A stretch of DNA of 42,010 bases. Origin: CAZWUK01 sp964636685. GTDB lineage: Bacteria; Bacillota; Clostridia; Christensenellales; CAG-138. The stretch is from positions 1 to 42,010 of the forward strand of contig CAZWUK010000007.1 of NCBI GenBank assembly GCA_964636685.1, in the 5' to 3' direction. Each line of letters starts with the position of its first letter. Position 1 is the stretch's first letter. Below are positions 40,724 through 42,010 of this stretch, in pieces. A program made the translations under genes and the position numbers. The notes under the pieces are model-generated. The model did not search any database, was not told the origin of the DNA, and saw only the letters and a program-made list of their open reading frames with translations.

Positions 40724-42010
40724 TAAAAAACACGCCTGCCTAACATAAAGTTTCTTGTCCAATAGCTGGTGGTAATGCTGCTGATAATTACCTTTCCTGC
40801 GCTGGATGACGCATGAATAAACTGGTTGCCGCCAATATAGATGCCGGTGTGACTAATCCTGCTGGAATTGTCGTTGCGAAAGAAGAGCAGATCGCCGACC
40901 GATAAATCCCCGATACTGGAAACACTTGCCCAGCTGCTGACATTGCTGAAACCGGAAGCGCTATACCGGCTTGTTTTCACGCCGCAGGAACGCAGGCAAT
41001 AATATACGAAGCCGGAGCAATCGAAAGTATCGGGGCCTTCTTCTGCCCAGACATACCGTTTTCCAAGCTGCGCATTTGCAACAGACAATAAGCCGTCAAC
41101 ACTGTAAGAAGCGTTGAAATCACTCCCGCCGGAGGAAGCACCGGAATCAGAACCGCCGTTTTCATTTTCGATTCCCTCGTTGGAATCGCTTGGAATGGGA
41201 GTTGCGGTGGACGGACGCGGCGTCTCCGTAACCGTAAGCGCATTGTCGCCGGAATCCGCGCTTGTTTCAGGCTTTGGAGTTGCGGTCGGTTTTATCGTAG
41301 GCTTTCTGGTAGGCTTAGGCGTCGGAGAAGGCGTTGGGGTCGGATCGATTTTTGGACGGGCGTCCGGCGAAAAAAGCACATCGCGGTTTTCCATATTAAA
41401 CACGCCGTCTTGCGACAAGCCGTTCTTCTTTTGAAAGCCAAGAACTGCACCTTCCGTTGCGACTCCATAGTAGCCACTGATCTTTCCGTCATAGTATCCA
41501 AGCTCGGTCAGGCGCGTTTGCATGCTTTTTACATCGGTTCCACTGTCGCCAAGCTTCATCTGATATGCCTTGGCATCAGAAGAAAACAGAGCCTCTTGCA
41601 AAGCCGCATCGGCAATGCCATCCATTTCTGCATTGACCGTGCGTTGATATAACGATACGGCAACCTTTGTGGCGCTTCCATACACGGTCGACGGCTCGTC
41701 GGAATCCAAATATCCAAGATCCATGAGACGCACCTGCAGCTGCTCTACCGCCGGGTAGTCGTCATTTTCTTGCAATAGGGAAAATTGCGAAATGGAAACG
41801 CTATCCGGCGGTACGGGAGAATCTTCGATGACGAAGTCGCAAACAGGGGAAGGGATGGGGGTTGCGCTTGGCGCCGTTTGCGTTTTGCCGCCTTCGGATG
41901 CTTCTAAATAATGGGACGAATTCGCCATACCAAGCTGTTCAAGCTCCAGAGGAAGAGCAATAAAGAAAATAACCGCAACAGCGCCGCCGCAAATCAGCCA
42001 TGTTTTGGCG
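40723..42010 (-). CDS. NlpC/P60 peptidoglycan hydrolase with two PG-binding domains, 5' end outside the window
   Basis: The visible 428 codons run open to the right edge, so the gene's start lies beyond 42010. The first visible residues (WLICGGAVAVIFFIALPLELEQ) form a signal or anchor segment. The first Met inside the window, at 41926-41928, has no ribosome binding site and would remove that segment. Counting from that Met, two peptidoglycan-binding domains lie at about 55-115 and 124-190. A Pro/Thr-rich linker follows (about 195-240), then a C-terminal NlpC/P60 domain (about 275-401). It has the catalytic Cys304 in FDCSG and His360 in RISHTG, with His372 in FIHAS. It is an exported endopeptidase cutting cell wall peptides by family. 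Confidence 0.93.
   Translation of the reverse strand, partial: AKTWLICGGAVAVIFFIALPLELEQLGMANSSHYLEASEGGKTQTAPSATPIPSPVCDFVIEDSPVPPDSVSISQFSLLQENDDYPAVEQLQVRLMDLGYLDSDEPSTVYGSATKVAVSLYQRTVNAEMDGIADAALQEALFSSDAKAYQMKLGDSGTDVKSMQTRLTELGYYDGKISGYYGVATEGAVLGFQKKNGLSQDGVFNMENRDVLFSPDARPKIDPTPTPSPTPKPTRKPTIKPTATPKPETSADSGDNALTVTETPRPSTATPIPSDSNEGIENENGGSDSGASSGGSDFNASYSVDGLLSVANAQLGKRYVWAEEGPDTFDCSGFVYYCLRSCGVKTSRYSASGFSNVSSWASVSSIGDLSVGDLLFFRNDNSSRISHTGIYIGGNQFIHASSSAGKVIISSITTSYWTRNFMLGRRVF

Noticed and set aside
41210..41340. Repeat-rich segment resembling a short tandem repeat array
   Set aside because: It encodes the Pro/Thr-rich linker of the NlpC/P60 protein; the repeats are of codon type, not a CRISPR or mobile repeat.
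1..42010. CRISPR arrays, transposases, phage genes, rRNA genes, known defence systems
   Set aside because: None found by reading both strands; every large frame fits a chromosomal housekeeping or orphan gene.

Overview
The window looks like a chromosomal core region of a Bacillota member, probably class Clostridia and possibly an uncultured gut lineage. The pointers are strong AGGAGG-type ribosome binding sites, SigA-type promoters, a perfect CIRCE operator in front of hrcA-grpE-dnaK-dnaJ, the yicC-remA-gmk-rpoZ-priA order, an HTH-LiaF fusion regulator and a BofC-like protein. By eye the base composition is close to balanced. The genus cannot be named from the sequence alone.

Layout. (1) 52-1059: a membrane-bound XRE regulator fused to a LiaF-like domain. 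(2) 1268-14557, minus strand: a long, tightly packed run read as pcrA, ligA, an AIR-synthase-like gene, yicC, remA, gmk, rpoZ, then a terminator, then priA and two half-transporters of a heterodimeric ABC exporter. Several junctions are ATGA overlaps. (3) 14777-22064, plus strand: a small P-loop protein, threonine synthase, an S41 C-terminal processing protease, S-adenosylhomocysteine hydrolase, an EF-G-2 type GTPase and a two-helix membrane protein. (4) 22157-25703: a Cys/His-rich small protein (minus), a nearly 490-base gene-free stretch, a PPC/DUF296 protein, tRNA-Trp, proC, rnhA and a LUD-domain protein (minus). (5) 25823-33766, plus strand: lepA-hemW followed by the CIRCE-controlled hrcA-grpE-dnaK-dnaJ heat-shock operon, ending in a strong terminator. 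(6) 33872-33957: an inverted-repeat-bounded intergenic element. (7) 33961-35859: a large polytopic GT-C-like membrane protein (minus). (8) 35977-39585, plus strand: a BofC-like membrane-anchored protein, proA, a HAD phosphatase and a ROK sugar kinase. (9) 39586-39847: a bidirectional terminator, an extended -10 promoter and a possible 16-residue micro-ORF. (10) 39848-42010, minus strand: a radical SAM activating-enzyme-like protein and the 3' part of an NlpC/P60 hydrolase gene that runs off the right edge.

Functionally most of the window is housekeeping: replication and repair (PcrA, LigA, PriA, RNase HI), translation (LepA, EF-G-2, tRNA-Trp), protein folding (HrcA regulon), nucleotide and transcription functions (Gmk, omega), amino acid synthesis (ThrC, ProC, ProA), methyl-cycle recycling (AhcY) and cell-envelope functions (LiaF fusion, S41 protease, NlpC/P60, GT-C-like protein).

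I see no phage, insertion sequence, CRISPR array, toxin-antitoxin pair or known defence system. The least-explained items are the 86-base inverted-repeat element after dnaJ, the micro-ORF with its own promoter near 39.7 kb, a perfect hairpin between dnaK and dnaJ, an extra CIRCE half-site on the hrcA -10 box, and several orphan proteins of unknown role. None of these is proof of a new system.
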